This document shows positions 8,812 through 17,358 of a DNA stretch of 64,000 bases, piece by piece. The notes beneath the pieces were generated by a model that did not search any database, was not told where the DNA came from, and saw only the letters and a program-made list of their open reading frames with translations. The stretch spans positions 62,001-126,000 of the forward strand of contig NZ_VTUZ01000028.1 of assembly GCF_008369935.1 (NCBI RefSeq), given 5' to 3'. Numbering within the stretch: the first letter of the stretch is position 1; each line of letters begins with the position of its first letter. The translations under genes and the position numbers were made by a program. Origin of the DNA: Paraburkholderia panacisoli (GTDB lineage: Bacteria; Pseudomonadota; Gammaproteobacteria; Burkholderiales; Burkholderiaceae).

Positions 8812-9019
8812 TGAACGACTCCCGCACGCTCGTCTCGTGGGCAGCCGCTATCGTGTGCGCGGCTGCTGTCAGTCAGCCCGTATGTGCCGCGAAGAAAGGC
8901 AGCACTCCAGTATCTGCCGCCTCGTTCGATCTCGCGACTGCCGTCAGCGATCCGATGAGTCCGGTCAATCCGTATAACGCCGGTACTGATCCGATCACGA
9001 TGCCGGGCGATGCGCGCAT
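8808..9019 (+). pseudogene. virB9-like N-terminal remnant
   Basis: The frame opens with a good signal peptide (MNDSRTLVSWAAAIVCAAA, cleavage near VCA/AK). It reaches ITMPGDARM, which resembles the start of the mature VirB9/CagX domain (PGDSRLVVF in relatives). After that the frame stops matching and the next DNA encodes, in a different frame, the membrane segment of a VirB10-like protein. The simplest reading is a deletion removing most of virB9 and the first part of virB10. The residual open frame runs to 9260 but that tail is out-of-frame virB10 sequence. Confidence 0.62.
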
Positions 9020-10213
9020 GTCGTCATCGCGGCGCTGGGTTTCTATTACCAGGTCAAAGAATCAGCCAGGATCGAAGACGAAGCGAAGCTGCAGAAGAAG
9101 GCGAAGGCCGCGGAGGTGGTCGACAAATCGAACAGCACGCAGGACGTTGACAAGCTTATCGAGGACCAGCAATCGGCCGCGCGCAAGATGGCGGCATCGG
9201 AAGCACGCGCTGCCGCGGCGCCGCATGCGGCGTCGATGTCTGGCGCGAGGCCCGGGCTGACTGCGGACAACTTTCAAAACGATGATCACGTTCGCGAGTT
9301 GAAGGCGAAGTCAGATGATGACGCCATCTATGCGTCGTCTATTTTCCGAGCCGGCTTGAAGGTCAAGGATCAGCAACCGCAGCAGGTCGCGCAGATTCCA
9401 GGGATCCTCACGCCGCAGCAGGTTGCCGCGCAACAGAGCGCTGCGCAGCAGGCTGCGATGGGGTCGGCTGGCGCGCAGGCTGCGGCAGCTCTAGCCGCGG
9501 CAGGCATTGGCCAGCAGCCGGGGCGCGTGGGCGGGCAGACAACGCAGGATCGGGACTCTTCGTTTATCAGGAGCGCCGCCAGCCAGTCGGGTAACGGGCA
9601 GGATTTCGCTCGCACGGGCTTTGTAGGTCAGGCGCATGGCTGCGTGCTTTCGCCTCCGCACCATATTCCGGTGCTCTCGATCGAAGGTCTCAACTCAGAC
9701 CGCCCCGGCACAGCTTCGCTCGTCGTTGAAAAAGACGTGTACGACAGCATCCGTGGCGACTGTCTGATGATCCCGAAAGGGACGACAATCACCGCGCCCT
9801 ACAGTTCCGATATCCAGCCAGGACAGGAAAGCATCCTGGTGGCCGCCACCGAAATGCGCCTGCCCAATGGCAAGCACGTGCCGCTCTACGGCGGGCAGGG
9901 CGCGGATGCCGATGGCGCTGCGGGCTTCTCGGGCGACGTCAACAGTCACTTCCTGAAGATCTTCGGTACATCGTTTCTCACGGCGATCCTTCTGGGTGCC
10001 TTCGACAAAGGCGGCACTTCGTCGACAACCACTGGCCCGCTCGGTGTCACGCAGGTTGGCACGACCGCCGGACAGGTCGCAGCGCAGACCTCGCAGTCCG
10101 TTCTCGACCGCTACAAGAATATTCCGCCGACGATTACGACAGGCCCGGGCGAGCGCCACTTCATGATCAAGGTCAACCGCGATATCTACATGGAGCCGTA
10201 TCGCGGTGACTAA
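9017..10213 (+). pseudogene. VirB10/TrbI-like protein lacking its normal start
   Basis: Core-complex protein spanning inner and outer membrane in type IV secretion. From 9017 the frame reads a membrane helix (VVIAALGFYYQVKES), then a coiled/Ala-Gln-rich periplasmic linker. The TrbI beta-barrel domain follows (LVVEKDVYDSIRGDCLMIPKG, GTSFLTAILLGAF antenna region, FMIKVNRDIYMEPY end). There is no ATG, and a stop lies at 8987-8989, so the cytoplasmic N-terminus is missing. A GTG at 9116 could restart translation but would omit the membrane anchor. The C-terminal half looks conserved, so the damage may be recent, or the gene may be read by frameshift from the virB9 remnant. Confidence 0.7.
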
Positions 10214-11018
10214 GCGCGTCTTCCTTTCCCTGTCACTTGCCGTCTTCGCACATTGCAGCGTGGCCGCGAGCGCGAACATCGAGCGCGTCATCAGCCCAAC
10301 GAGCCTTGTGCTCGAAAGTGCCGGTGCGCGCAACGTCGCGACGTTTGATGGAAAGCCGGTTTTCTATTGCGGACTGCAGGCTTTCACGGCATGGGCCGCG
10401 CCCCTTGTTGGACAACGGGTCAGCAGTACGCCTGACGCAGGGATTACTGTCGCAATCGATTCGCACGATACGCCTTTGGAAAAGTTGCTGGTAAGCCAGG
10501 GATGGCTTCAGCCGTCCGAGCTTGGAGACGACGCACAGGCCGCGATGACAGAAGGGCGCGGCGGGTGGGCATGCGCAAGCGCGGTGACACCCTTTGAGCT
10601 CATGCACTCGAGCGTCGATCCGAAGGTGCTCGCGAGTATCGCCCTTAACGAGTCGGGGCTTAACGGCCGGGCATGGCCGTGGACGCTGAATGTCGCCGGG
10701 CAGGGTCTGTTCTTCAAAACCCGCAATGACGCATTTCGCGCCATCCAGTCGTTGATTGGCGCGCACCGTTGTGACTTCGACGTGGGTTTGATGCAGGTGA
10801 ACTGGTGCTATCACTCCCAGCGCTTTGCGTCTGCGTGGGATGCGCTTCGCCCGTCGACAAACATTCGCGTTGCTGAAGACATTCTCAACGAGAACTACAG
10901 CAAGACGCACTCGGTCGCGAAGGCTATCGCGTATTACCACAGCGCCAATCCCGTCCCGGGCCAGGCGTATCTCGCGCGTTTCGCGCGACACCTCAACCAG
11001 ATTCAGGCAGGTCTATGA
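10206..11018 (+). CDS. Exported lytic transglycosylase with SNase-like N-terminal domain
   Basis: A 270-residue exported protein. After a signal peptide (SLSLAVFAHCSVAA) comes a domain resembling a degenerate staphylococcal-nuclease fold (IERVISPTSLVLESAG, CGLQAFTAWAAPLVGQRV, LEKLLVSQGWLQP). An SLT domain follows from about residue 135, with the catalytic-glutamate context LASIALNESGLNG and the GLMQVNW motif. It should cleave peptidoglycan for assembly of a secretion or pilus machine. The GTG start overlaps the end of the virB10-like frame by eight bases, and the 3' end overlaps the next gene by four, so it is translationally coupled. The nuclease-like fold assignment is tentative. Confidence 0.7.
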   Translation: MTKRVFLSLSLAVFAHCSVAASANIERVISPTSLVLESAGARNVATFDGKPVFYCGLQAFTAWAAPLVGQRVSSTPDAGITVAIDSHDTPLEKLLVSQGWLQPSELGDDAQAAMTEGRGGWACASAVTPFELMHSSVDPKVLASIALNESGLNGRAWPWTLNVAGQGLFFKTRNDAFRAIQSLIGAHRCDFDVGLMQVNWCYHSQRFASAWDALRPSTNIRVAEDILNENYSKTHSVAKAIAYYHSANPVPGQAYLARFARHLNQIQAGL

Positions 11019-12292
11019 AGCGCACCGTTTCCCGAATTGCTCTGGCCTGTATTGTTGTGTTCGGCACTATGGCTTCGCATGCGGCGAATACGGACCCGTT
11101 CGACTTCGACTACGAGATCGCGGGCGGTATTGCTGAACGGCCACAACTGATTTTCAACGACGGATCGAAGACCTATATCCAGCCGCGCGCCGGCCAGGTC
11201 ATCACGGCAACTGGCGGTCACTCTGAAGGCCCGTATGTCGTTGTCGACGGCACGCCCGAGACGATCACCTATACCGTCGCGGGTCGTCAGGCGTCGGCAC
11301 GCTGGACAAAAGCCAATTCGTTCATTGGTGGCCGCGGACCTCTGGCGACGCTGCGCGACGATCAGCCCGCCACGTTCGATGGCTTTACCAACCGGCTGGT
11401 GCTACTTGGCACGCACGGTGCCCTTGAACCCGTGCGTGTACTGAAGTCCACCATGCCAGTGGCCAGCATCGTCAAAGCGCTGGCGCCGCAAGGTTGGACA
11501 GGCTCCGCACAAAAGGACGTTGATCTGACTGATGCCAGTGCCTTCGCAACGCGCGCAGGTGAAAACTGGATGCAGGCGCTCGACCGCCTGATGACGCAAA
11601 ACGGGCTTTACGCCGACGTTGACTTCGACACACGCCATATCCGTCTGCATCGTGATGCGCCGAAGTCTGGTGCGCTCAATTACGCGGCGGGTGAAAAATC
11701 GCAACCCGACGCGATCGCGCAGGTAGCGGCGAAGGCGGACGTGCCACCACTGAAGGCCTCGTTGCTCGCGGAATACTTCGGCGCGCAGGCAATTCGTGAC
11801 GGCGACGACACGCATACGCAGATCCGCTTCACTTCGAAGCCTGTTAGCGAGCTGACTTTCAAGACCCCCGAGGGCCGCTCACTTAAGTCGAAGTGGGACG
11901 CGGCAACGAACGTCATGACAGTGGATCGGGCTGAGCGGATCGTCGTGTCGGATGGGTCGAAGACGGTCGAGATCGGGCGATCGGCGGGCACCGTCTATGA
12001 CTTCGACAAAGCGAGTCCCACGCACCTCGAAGCCGTTTTTGATCGCGACGGACATACGTACTTCAAATTTGCCGAGTCGGTGGTGCTGGTGACGGTCGCC
12101 GATGTGAGGCATCTCGGATCGGGCGAGCAGAAGGGCCGCTATTACATGTTCAACGGAACGTCCGAACAGTTCATCGTGACGGCCGACGGCAATACCGTGA
12201 ATGTGACGCGTCGTCACGACGTGAAATATTTCGAACGTCCGGCGCCCGTTGCGCCCTCAGCACCGACAACCACGGCGGTCGCGAAATCGTGA
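11015..12292 (+). CDS. Exported VirB9-like/TcpQ-like composite protein
   Basis: A 425-residue exported protein with signal peptide (ending MASHA/AN). Two regions resemble VirB9/CagX N-terminal beta domains: residues ~28-95 (PQLIFNDGSKTYIQPRAGQ) and ~330-410 (HLEAVFDRDGHTYFKFAES). Between them, about 125-215, lies a TcpQ-like segment (MPVASIVKALAPQGWTG, MQALDRLMTQNGLYADVDF) of the kind that helps secretins fold in type IVb pili. The composite links the VirB-type genes upstream to the pilus secretin downstream. It may replace the deleted VirB9 as the outer-membrane component (inference). It overlaps both neighbours by four bases or fewer. Confidence 0.6.
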   Translation: MKRTVSRIALACIVVFGTMASHAANTDPFDFDYEIAGGIAERPQLIFNDGSKTYIQPRAGQVITATGGHSEGPYVVVDGTPETITYTVAGRQASARWTKANSFIGGRGPLATLRDDQPATFDGFTNRLVLLGTHGALEPVRVLKSTMPVASIVKALAPQGWTGSAQKDVDLTDASAFATRAGENWMQALDRLMTQNGLYADVDFDTRHIRLHRDAPKSGALNYAAGEKSQPDAIAQVAAKADVPPLKASLLAEYFGAQAIRDGDDTHTQIRFTSKPVSELTFKTPEGRSLKSKWDAATNVMTVDRAERIVVSDGSKTVEIGRSAGTVYDFDKASPTHLEAVFDRDGHTYFKFAESVVLVTVADVRHLGSGEQKGRYYMFNGTSEQFIVTADGNTVNVTRRHDVKYFERPAPVAPSAPTTTAVAKS

Positions 12293-12720
12293 TGAACCTG
12301 ACCTTCGCACTCGCCGGCGCGGTCGCCGCGTTCTGCTGCGCAAACAGCGCGCTTGCCGACTGCCTCGATGACGCGGCGGCCTACCAGCACGTTAGTACGC
12401 AACTGGTGCGCGCCATCGCCCAGCACGAGTCGGGCATGCGCGCGAATGCCGTGAACGCGAACAGCAACGGGACGGAAGACATCGGCCTCATGCAGATCAA
12501 CTCATCGTGGTTGCCCAGGCTCGCCCGATACGGCATCCGACGCGAACACCTCTTCAATGCCTGTGTGAACGCGTATGTCGGCACCTGGATTCTCGCTTCG
12601 AACATCAAACGGTTCGGACCGACATGGAAGGCCGTCGGCGCCTACAACGCAGTCTCGACACCGAAACAGCTGATCTACGCCAACGCCATCTATCGACGCC
12701 TGCAACGGCAAGGCCAATAA
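12292..12720 (+). CDS. VirB1/PilT-like lytic transglycosylase
   Basis: A 142-residue exported muramidase. The signal peptide ends at ALADC, followed by a compact SLT domain with the catalytic Glu in IAQHESGMRANAVN, then DIGLMQINSSWLP and AYVGTWILASNIKRFG, and the closing VGAYNA motif. It is typical of transglycosylases encoded with type IV secretion and type IVb pilus genes (VirB1, PilT of R64). The ATG at 12292 overlaps the preceding stop (TGATG). It is the second transglycosylase in 2.5 kb; the other carries an extra N-terminal domain. Confidence 0.85.
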   Translation: MNLTFALAGAVAAFCCANSALADCLDDAAAYQHVSTQLVRAIAQHESGMRANAVNANSNGTEDIGLMQINSSWLPRLARYGIRREHLFNACVNAYVGTWILASNIKRFGPTWKAVGAYNAVSTPKQLIYANAIYRRLQRQGQ

Positions 12721-12721
12721 C

Positions 12722-13339
12722 ATGAATCTGACCATCCAACATAACGAACGTATGCGTGTGATCGCGCGTGTGCTGGCCGCGCTGGCACTGGCGGGTGCAT
12801 CGGGCTGGACCCATGCGGCGCTTGAACCGGACCAGTCTCGCGTCGTTCCGCCATCGGGTGACGGTTGGCAGATCCTCTCCGCGGCTGCGACCCCTGCTGG
12901 TGCGAATGGCAGGACTGCACATGTAGAACCGACGGCACCCGGCGCAACCGCGTCCGCTGCCTCCGTTGCTTCCGCCGCTTCCGCCGCCTCCGTTGCTCCT
13001 GCTGCGACGACTGGCCCGACGCCGATTGCCGTCACATCGGTGGTGCTTCCAGGCGCACCCTCGACGCCCGCTGGCGTGCTGACTCTTTCGGTATCGCCGC
13101 AGGACCTGAACCTGCGCAATGCACTTGACCGGTGGCTGCAGACGCAGGGCTGGCAACTGGCGTGGAAGGTTGATGACGATCTACCGCTCGAATTCAACGC
13201 GACCTTCTCGGGCGACTTCACGTCCGTCCTTACACAGGTCATGCAAGCGACCAACCACATGCGCGTGCCTACGCGCATCTGCCGTCACACGAACAACGTT
13301 ATCCGCGTTGTCGCGCGCGCGGCGAATTGCCAGGAGTAA
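12722..13339 (+). CDS. Exported PilL/TcpQ-like secretin-associated protein
   Basis: A 205-residue exported protein with a signal peptide ending near GWTHA/AL (from either Met1 or Met11), then a long low-complexity Ala/Ser/Pro linker (about 60-115). A C-terminal TcpQ-type domain follows (LNLRNALDRWLQTQGWQLAWKVDDDLPLEF, SVLTQVMQATNH, VIRVVARAANC). TcpQ/PilL proteins accompany the secretin in type IVb pili, and the secretin gene begins four bases downstream. The repeated Ala-Ser codons make the linker the most variable part. Confidence 0.72.
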   Translation: MNLTIQHNERMRVIARVLAALALAGASGWTHAALEPDQSRVVPPSGDGWQILSAAATPAGANGRTAHVEPTAPGATASAASVASAASAASVAPAATTGPTPIAVTSVVLPGAPSTPAGVLTLSVSPQDLNLRNALDRWLQTQGWQLAWKVDDDLPLEFNATFSGDFTSVLTQVMQATNHMRVPTRICRHTNNVIRVVARAANCQE

Positions 13340-13343
13340 GACA

Positions 13344-14954
13344 ATGCGCCACGCTTCCATTCTCAAGATTGCCCTTGCCGCTGCGTGCTCGCTAGTCATC
13401 GCTGGTTGTGCCGTATCCCAGGGCGACATCAATTCGGCGTATGACTCGGTTCACCACACGGCCAGCGACGCGATGGCAAACCTGCCCGGCTCAATGGCGC
13501 TTGTTGAAGACGTGCCGACCGCATTCCTCGGTGACCGGCTGGTTCCCGTCGCCTATGAAGCGACGTTGCCTGCGACGTTCCGCGAGAAGAAGGTGACGAT
13601 GCCCGCAAACATCGACATCAGGCAGATCTCGACGCTCATCTCGGGCGCAACCGGTTATGCCGTTCATCTGAGCCCGGATGTGTTCGTCCCGCGCTCCTCA
13701 CTGGTGCCGAGCGCGTTGTCAGACGGAAAGGGCACAACGACGGCCAATGGCAAGAGAGAGGAGATACCGGTCTACGGCCAGGTCTTTACGGGATCGGCGG
13801 GCGAGTATCTGAGCCGGATGACGGAAGACCTCGGCCTCGACTGGTCTTTCGATGGGACGACCATCAATATCACGCGCTTCGTCACGCGCATGTACCAGAT
13901 CGCCGCGATCCCCGGCAAGGTGTCGATCAAGTCGACGATGTCGAAGGGGATGGACACGTCGACCGGCAATCAGTCGAACGGTACCGGTGGGTCAGGCGGT
14001 AATACAGGGTCCTTCTCGGCCCAGACGTCGACGGGACGGGAAGGGGACTTTGACCAGATCCAGGCGATCAAGGACGCGCTCGACAAGCTGCGCTCGCCGA
14101 TGGGCCGTGTGACGGTCAATCCGCAAAGCCGTCTCGTCATGGTCTTCGACACGCGCGAGGCGGCAGACCGCATGGGCAAGCTGCTCGCCCAGGAAAACGC
14201 GGTTTCGACGCGTCAGGTGATGCTCCGCGTCCGCACGCTTCAGATTGCGCTGAACAGCGGCAGTCAGGCGGGCGTGAACGCTGATGTGGTGTTCAACTAT
14301 ATCCAGGGCGGTCTCGCAAAGTATGCGATCAGCTTCACGTCGCCCACGTCGCTGTCGTTCGGCGGTGGCACCGTCGGCCTGTCAGTGCTGCAGCCAAACG
14401 CGCCGTTCTCCGGTACGAACGCAGTCATCAATGCGCTGAACCAGTACGGCCGCACGGTTCAGGACAACACCCAGACGAAGCTGACGCTCAACGGACTGCC
14501 GGTTTCCATTGCGTCGTTCCAGAGCGACGACTATCTGCGCTCGACCACCCCTTCGGCGGGAAGCCTCACGGCCACATCCGGTGGCGTGCCCGGCCTCACA
14601 CCCGGGACAGTGACGACGGGCGACTTCGTCAATATCCTGCCGTCGGTCAACGATCACAACCAGATTGTCCTCGCGTACTGGGCCGACAGTTCGAAGCTCA
14701 ACGGTCCGTTCACGTCCGCCTCGGTCGGTTCCGGTCAGACGCAGCAGCAGATCCAGCTGGCACACACGATCGGCAGCAAGGATGACCAGACGATCGCGCT
14801 CTCGGACGGCCAGACAGTGGTGCTCTATGGCACGATGACAGAGAACTCAAATAGCACGACGAATGGCGGTATCGCTGGTATCACCGGACTCTGGAACAAG
14901 GCGAAGACCTTCCAGGTGATCATGCTGACGGCCACGGTCGTCCCGTCGATGTGA
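13344..14954 (+). CDS. pilN: PilN-type IVb pilus secretin lipoprotein
   Basis: Outer-membrane secretin channel of a type IVb pilus, about 536 residues. The lipoprotein signal has lipobox IAGC around residue 23. N-domains follow (DIRQISTLISGATGYAVHLSP; YLSRMTEDLGLDWSFDGTTINI), then a Gly/Ser linker, the NPQSRLVMVFDTREAADRMGKL domain, and the C-terminal secretin beta region (GLPVSIASF, DFVNILPSVNDHNQIVLAYW, ALSDGQTVVLYG). ATG 13344 follows a short gap after the PilL-like gene. Length and layout match R64 PilN. The gene looks intact, but the expected pilO-pilV genes do not follow. Confidence 0.85.
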   Translation: MRHASILKIALAAACSLVIAGCAVSQGDINSAYDSVHHTASDAMANLPGSMALVEDVPTAFLGDRLVPVAYEATLPATFREKKVTMPANIDIRQISTLISGATGYAVHLSPDVFVPRSSLVPSALSDGKGTTTANGKREEIPVYGQVFTGSAGEYLSRMTEDLGLDWSFDGTTINITRFVTRMYQIAAIPGKVSIKSTMSKGMDTSTGNQSNGTGGSGGNTGSFSAQTSTGREGDFDQIQAIKDALDKLRSPMGRVTVNPQSRLVMVFDTREAADRMGKLLAQENAVSTRQVMLRVRTLQIALNSGSQAGVNADVVFNYIQGGLAKYAISFTSPTSLSFGGGTVGLSVLQPNAPFSGTNAVINALNQYGRTVQDNTQTKLTLNGLPVSIASFQSDDYLRSTTPSAGSLTATSGGVPGLTPGTVTTGDFVNILPSVNDHNQIVLAYWADSSKLNGPFTSASVGSGQTQQQIQLAHTIGSKDDQTIALSDGQTVVLYGTMTENSNSTTNGGIAGITGLWNKAKTFQVIMLTATVVPSM

Positions 14955-14962
14955 GCGCGCGC

Positions 14963-15040
14963 ATGCACATTACCGATCCGCTGCCGCGCGAGAAAAATGC
15001 GCGCCTGGTCTTCGGTCTGGACTGGCGCGCCTATGCGTGA
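14963..15040 (+). pseudogene. Possible pilO 5' remnant
   Basis: A 25-codon frame right after pilN ends in ARLVFGLDWRAYA. PilO2-type pilus proteins begin with a similar VFGL-W-aromatic stretch and are normally encoded directly after pilN. A second short frame (about 15032-15106) continues without recognisable features. The assignment rests on position plus one short motif. Confidence 0.3.
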
Positions 15041-15138
15041 CGTGCTGGTCGATGGTCGCTGGGTGACCCTGCGCGCGAGCATCCCTCTCGAATCGCAAGC
15101 CGCGTGAGCGGTGCCACTATCTTTCGAAAAGACATCCC

Positions 15139-15339
15139 ATGGAAAATCTCCTGATGCTGCTGATAGCGGCCGGAAGCTCGTCCCTGTGCGCCTGCACGAC
15201 TCAGCAGCAGGCACACGTCGAGCAGCCGAAGCCGTTGATTGTCGTCCACCAGCCGCGAGGCGAGCAGGGCGACTTCGTACTCTGCAAGGATGGCCGCGTG
15301 CTGGTCTTTGCGGCCACGCATCCGAAGTCCTGCTCTTGA
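15139..15339 (+). CDS. Small putative lipoprotein
   Basis: A 66-residue protein with a hydrophobic N-terminus (MENLLMLLIAAGSSSLCAC) that could be a lipoprotein or export signal, followed by a short polar tail ending KSCS. Small Cys-ended lipoproteins of this sort are common in transfer and pilus clusters. The lipobox is not canonical, so membrane anchoring is uncertain. No function can be assigned. Confidence 0.45.
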   Translation: MENLLMLLIAAGSSSLCACTTQQQAHVEQPKPLIVVHQPRGEQGDFVLCKDGRVLVFAATHPKSCS

Positions 15340-15457
15340 GCAAGGAGTCGCCCCTTCTCGAAAGAGCCGGGGCGCGCCGCTTCACCTTTCCTATCCACCC
15401 AACCGGGCAAACCTCCCGGCTGGGAAGGTCTGCCCGCCAATTGATTCCGGAGCAGAC

Positions 15458-15841
15458 GTGGCTTATTCATGCACTGATTTTTTTGACGATGTCATGCGGG
15501 CACTCGTCGACGCTGGCGCAATTTCAGCATCTGATATTCCGGCCGATGATCCGGGGCAGGGCGCCGATATCGCTTGTGCAGCAATTGTCTCGATGAGCCG
15601 CACGGGTCTTTCGTCGCGCTTCATGAACGAGTTGCTTCATGAGGTCGAATCGCTCGGCGCCGTCGTGGAGCAATATGGGCCGCCTGCATTGGCGTTTCTC
15701 TTCTATCTCCAGGCCGCAATACTCAACGACACGTATATCGAGGCAGCGCGCACTACTGACGCGCAGGTCATGGAGCTTGTTCAACGACTCCAGTCCGCTA
15801 CCGAATGGATGAAACATATCCAGACGGTGGCGGAAGCCTGA
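15458..15841 (+). CDS. Hypothetical helical protein at the end of the transfer cluster
   Basis: A 127-residue, mostly helical, acidic protein that I do not recognise. GTG 15458 is chosen because GGAG lies about seven bases upstream and the longer open frame before it is compositionally poor. Predicted helices include FFDDVMRALVDAGAIS, SRFMNELLHEVESLGAVV and AQVMELVQRLQSATEWMKHI. It is the last frame of the + strand run that began with virB8. Confidence 0.55.
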   Translation: MAYSCTDFFDDVMRALVDAGAISASDIPADDPGQGADIACAAIVSMSRTGLSSRFMNELLHEVESLGAVVEQYGPPALAFLFYLQAAILNDTYIEAARTTDAQVMELVQRLQSATEWMKHIQTVAEA

Positions 15842-15992
15842 CTCCACTCTTCAACCCACTACGGGAGCCACTCCCGTTTGCTCACCGCAGATGGACCTCT
15901 TTTCGTTGGCCGCCTGAACCGGTTGGCCTTTCTCTTACCCTTGCGGGGCACGCCCGCAACGGGCTGCTCCGCGCATTTTTATCGAATAGCTC

Positions 15993-16970
15993 ATGACTCT
16001 CGAATCAAGCGGATCTGGCATGCCCGCCTTCCAGACCAACGCCCACGTGAATGATGGCCTGCTGGTGCGGGTCGGTATTCCACACAGCGGAGGCAAGCTG
16101 GCTTTTCATGCTTTCAACGAAGAATATGCAGGGATGGTTTCTGCTTCTGCGTTCTGGAACCCCAAGACAGGTCGTTTCCGGATACCGGAAGCAACCGATC
16201 TAACGGAAATTGATTTCGCTCTCGATAGTGCTGGCTTTACCGCGACGAAGCTCTTCCAGTCCAAGGGAAGACAGAAGGGCATAGCCGGCATCTACCCGTG
16301 GACCATGGAGCAATACGTCGAACTTGCATCGTTCTCCGGTGCTGCGTGGATGGCACAACCTGATCTCTGTTGTGAGCCGGAGGTGGCCGGCGATCAGAAC
16401 GCGATCGACTATCGCATCCGCGCAACGGCTACATTGCTGGAGCACATGCTGCGGGTCGTGTACGAGTGGCAGAACCAGCTTGCCAAAACGATGAGTGTCG
16501 ACGCGATACAGAACGCGATACGCATCCCCGTACCTGTCGCGCAGGGGTGGTCATTGGATGACTATCGTCGCAGCATTGATCTGATGCTCGCGGTATGGGA
16601 ACGGTGGATGCCGTGGATCGCAGCACCGGCCCTGATCGGCTTGGGGTCCGTATGCCGACGGCATTTGACCGATCCCCGACATGGGCTGTTTGCCATACTC
16701 GAAGGGCTTGAAGGGCGGATTCCACCCGGTTCACGGATGCACCTGTTCGGGGTGAAGGGTTCGTGCCTCGGGCGCGTGAAGATGTACGACTGGGTTGCGT
16801 CAGTTGATTCGATGAGTTACGACTTCGGCGCACGCGTGAAGGCTCGACAGGCTGGAATGTCGAACACGATCGCGCATCGGGCTGGCGAGATGAACCGATG
16901 GATGCGGACTGCCACACGTCAAGCATCACCTGCGGCCGGGGACCAATATCGGCTCGCGCTAAGTTCTTGA
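15993..16970 (+). CDS. DpdA-like protein of the tRNA-guanine transglycosylase fold
   Basis: A 325-residue protein resembling DpdA and related TGT-fold enzymes that insert 7-deazaguanine bases into nucleic acid. Supporting segments are the FSGAAWMAQPDLCCEPEVAG region (first active-site Asp context), IRIPVPVAQGW, APALIGLGSVCRRH, SRMHLFGVKGSCLG, and WVASVDSMSYDFGAR, where the VDS Asp corresponds to the TGT nucleophile. The C-terminal zinc site of true tRNA-TGT is not visible. There is no queuosine-precursor gene or other dpd gene in the window, so it is a solitary copy that would rely on the host preQ0 pathway. A strong terminator follows. Fold assignment is good; substrate is uncertain. Confidence 0.68.
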   Translation: MTLESSGSGMPAFQTNAHVNDGLLVRVGIPHSGGKLAFHAFNEEYAGMVSASAFWNPKTGRFRIPEATDLTEIDFALDSAGFTATKLFQSKGRQKGIAGIYPWTMEQYVELASFSGAAWMAQPDLCCEPEVAGDQNAIDYRIRATATLLEHMLRVVYEWQNQLAKTMSVDAIQNAIRIPVPVAQGWSLDDYRRSIDLMLAVWERWMPWIAAPALIGLGSVCRRHLTDPRHGLFAILEGLEGRIPPGSRMHLFGVKGSCLGRVKMYDWVASVDSMSYDFGARVKARQAGMSNTIAHRAGEMNRWMRTATRQASPAAGDQYRLALSS

Positions 16971-16994
16971 ATAAGTATATGTATCCCATTAACC

Positions 16995-17029
16995 AGCCCG
17001 CGTGTTCTTCGGAACCGCGGGCTTTTTTT
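16995..17029 (+). terminator. Rho-independent terminator after the DpdA-like gene
   Basis: AGCCCGCG (16995-17002) pairs perfectly with CGCGGGCT (17016-17023) around a 13-base loop, and a run of seven T residues follows (17023-17029). This is the clearest intrinsic terminator in the window. It isolates the DpdA-like gene from the convergent small gene beyond it. Confidence 0.88.
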
Positions 17030-17118
17030 CGCCTGACACGTCGGGAATGGGCGGCGGTTTCATCCCGCTGAGTTTTCTTGTCTGCGGCCCCTATTCGCGA
17101 TGTGCTCAAGCGGACCGG

Positions 17119-17358
17119 TCAATCATCCCTATCCCTCGGGAAGGGCGGTGCGCTCAGGCCGTCCGACGTGTCGATGCCCATTACTTCCATTGCCTCGGTC
17201 AGTTTCCGGATCTCCAATGAGAAGTCCATGTCAAACTGCTCACCTTCCATCGTCACTGGAAGAGAGTGAAACCGGACGAGGGCGTAGCGAGCGTAGTGAA
17301 TAGCATCGAGAACTTTTGCGTTCCGTTCGGTTTGTTCGATGAACGTTTTGGATTTCAT
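17119..17358 (-). CDS. Small hypothetical protein
   Basis: A 79-residue protein, mostly helical (EQTERNAKVLDAIHYARYALVRF) with a Pro/Asp-rich end. A strong ribosome binding site, AAGGGAG, lies about seven bases before ATG 17358, which is the main reason to accept it. It is convergent with the DpdA-like gene and separated from it by the terminator. No family is recognised. Confidence 0.6.
   Translation of the reverse strand: MKSKTFIEQTERNAKVLDAIHYARYALVRFHSLPVTMEGEQFDMDFSLEIRKLTEAMEVMGIDTSDGLSAPPFPRDRDD

Noticed and set aside
16429..17109. 226-codon minus-strand frame opposite the DpdA-like gene
   Set aside because: It is antisense to a gene with clear conserved motifs and crosses the intrinsic terminator.
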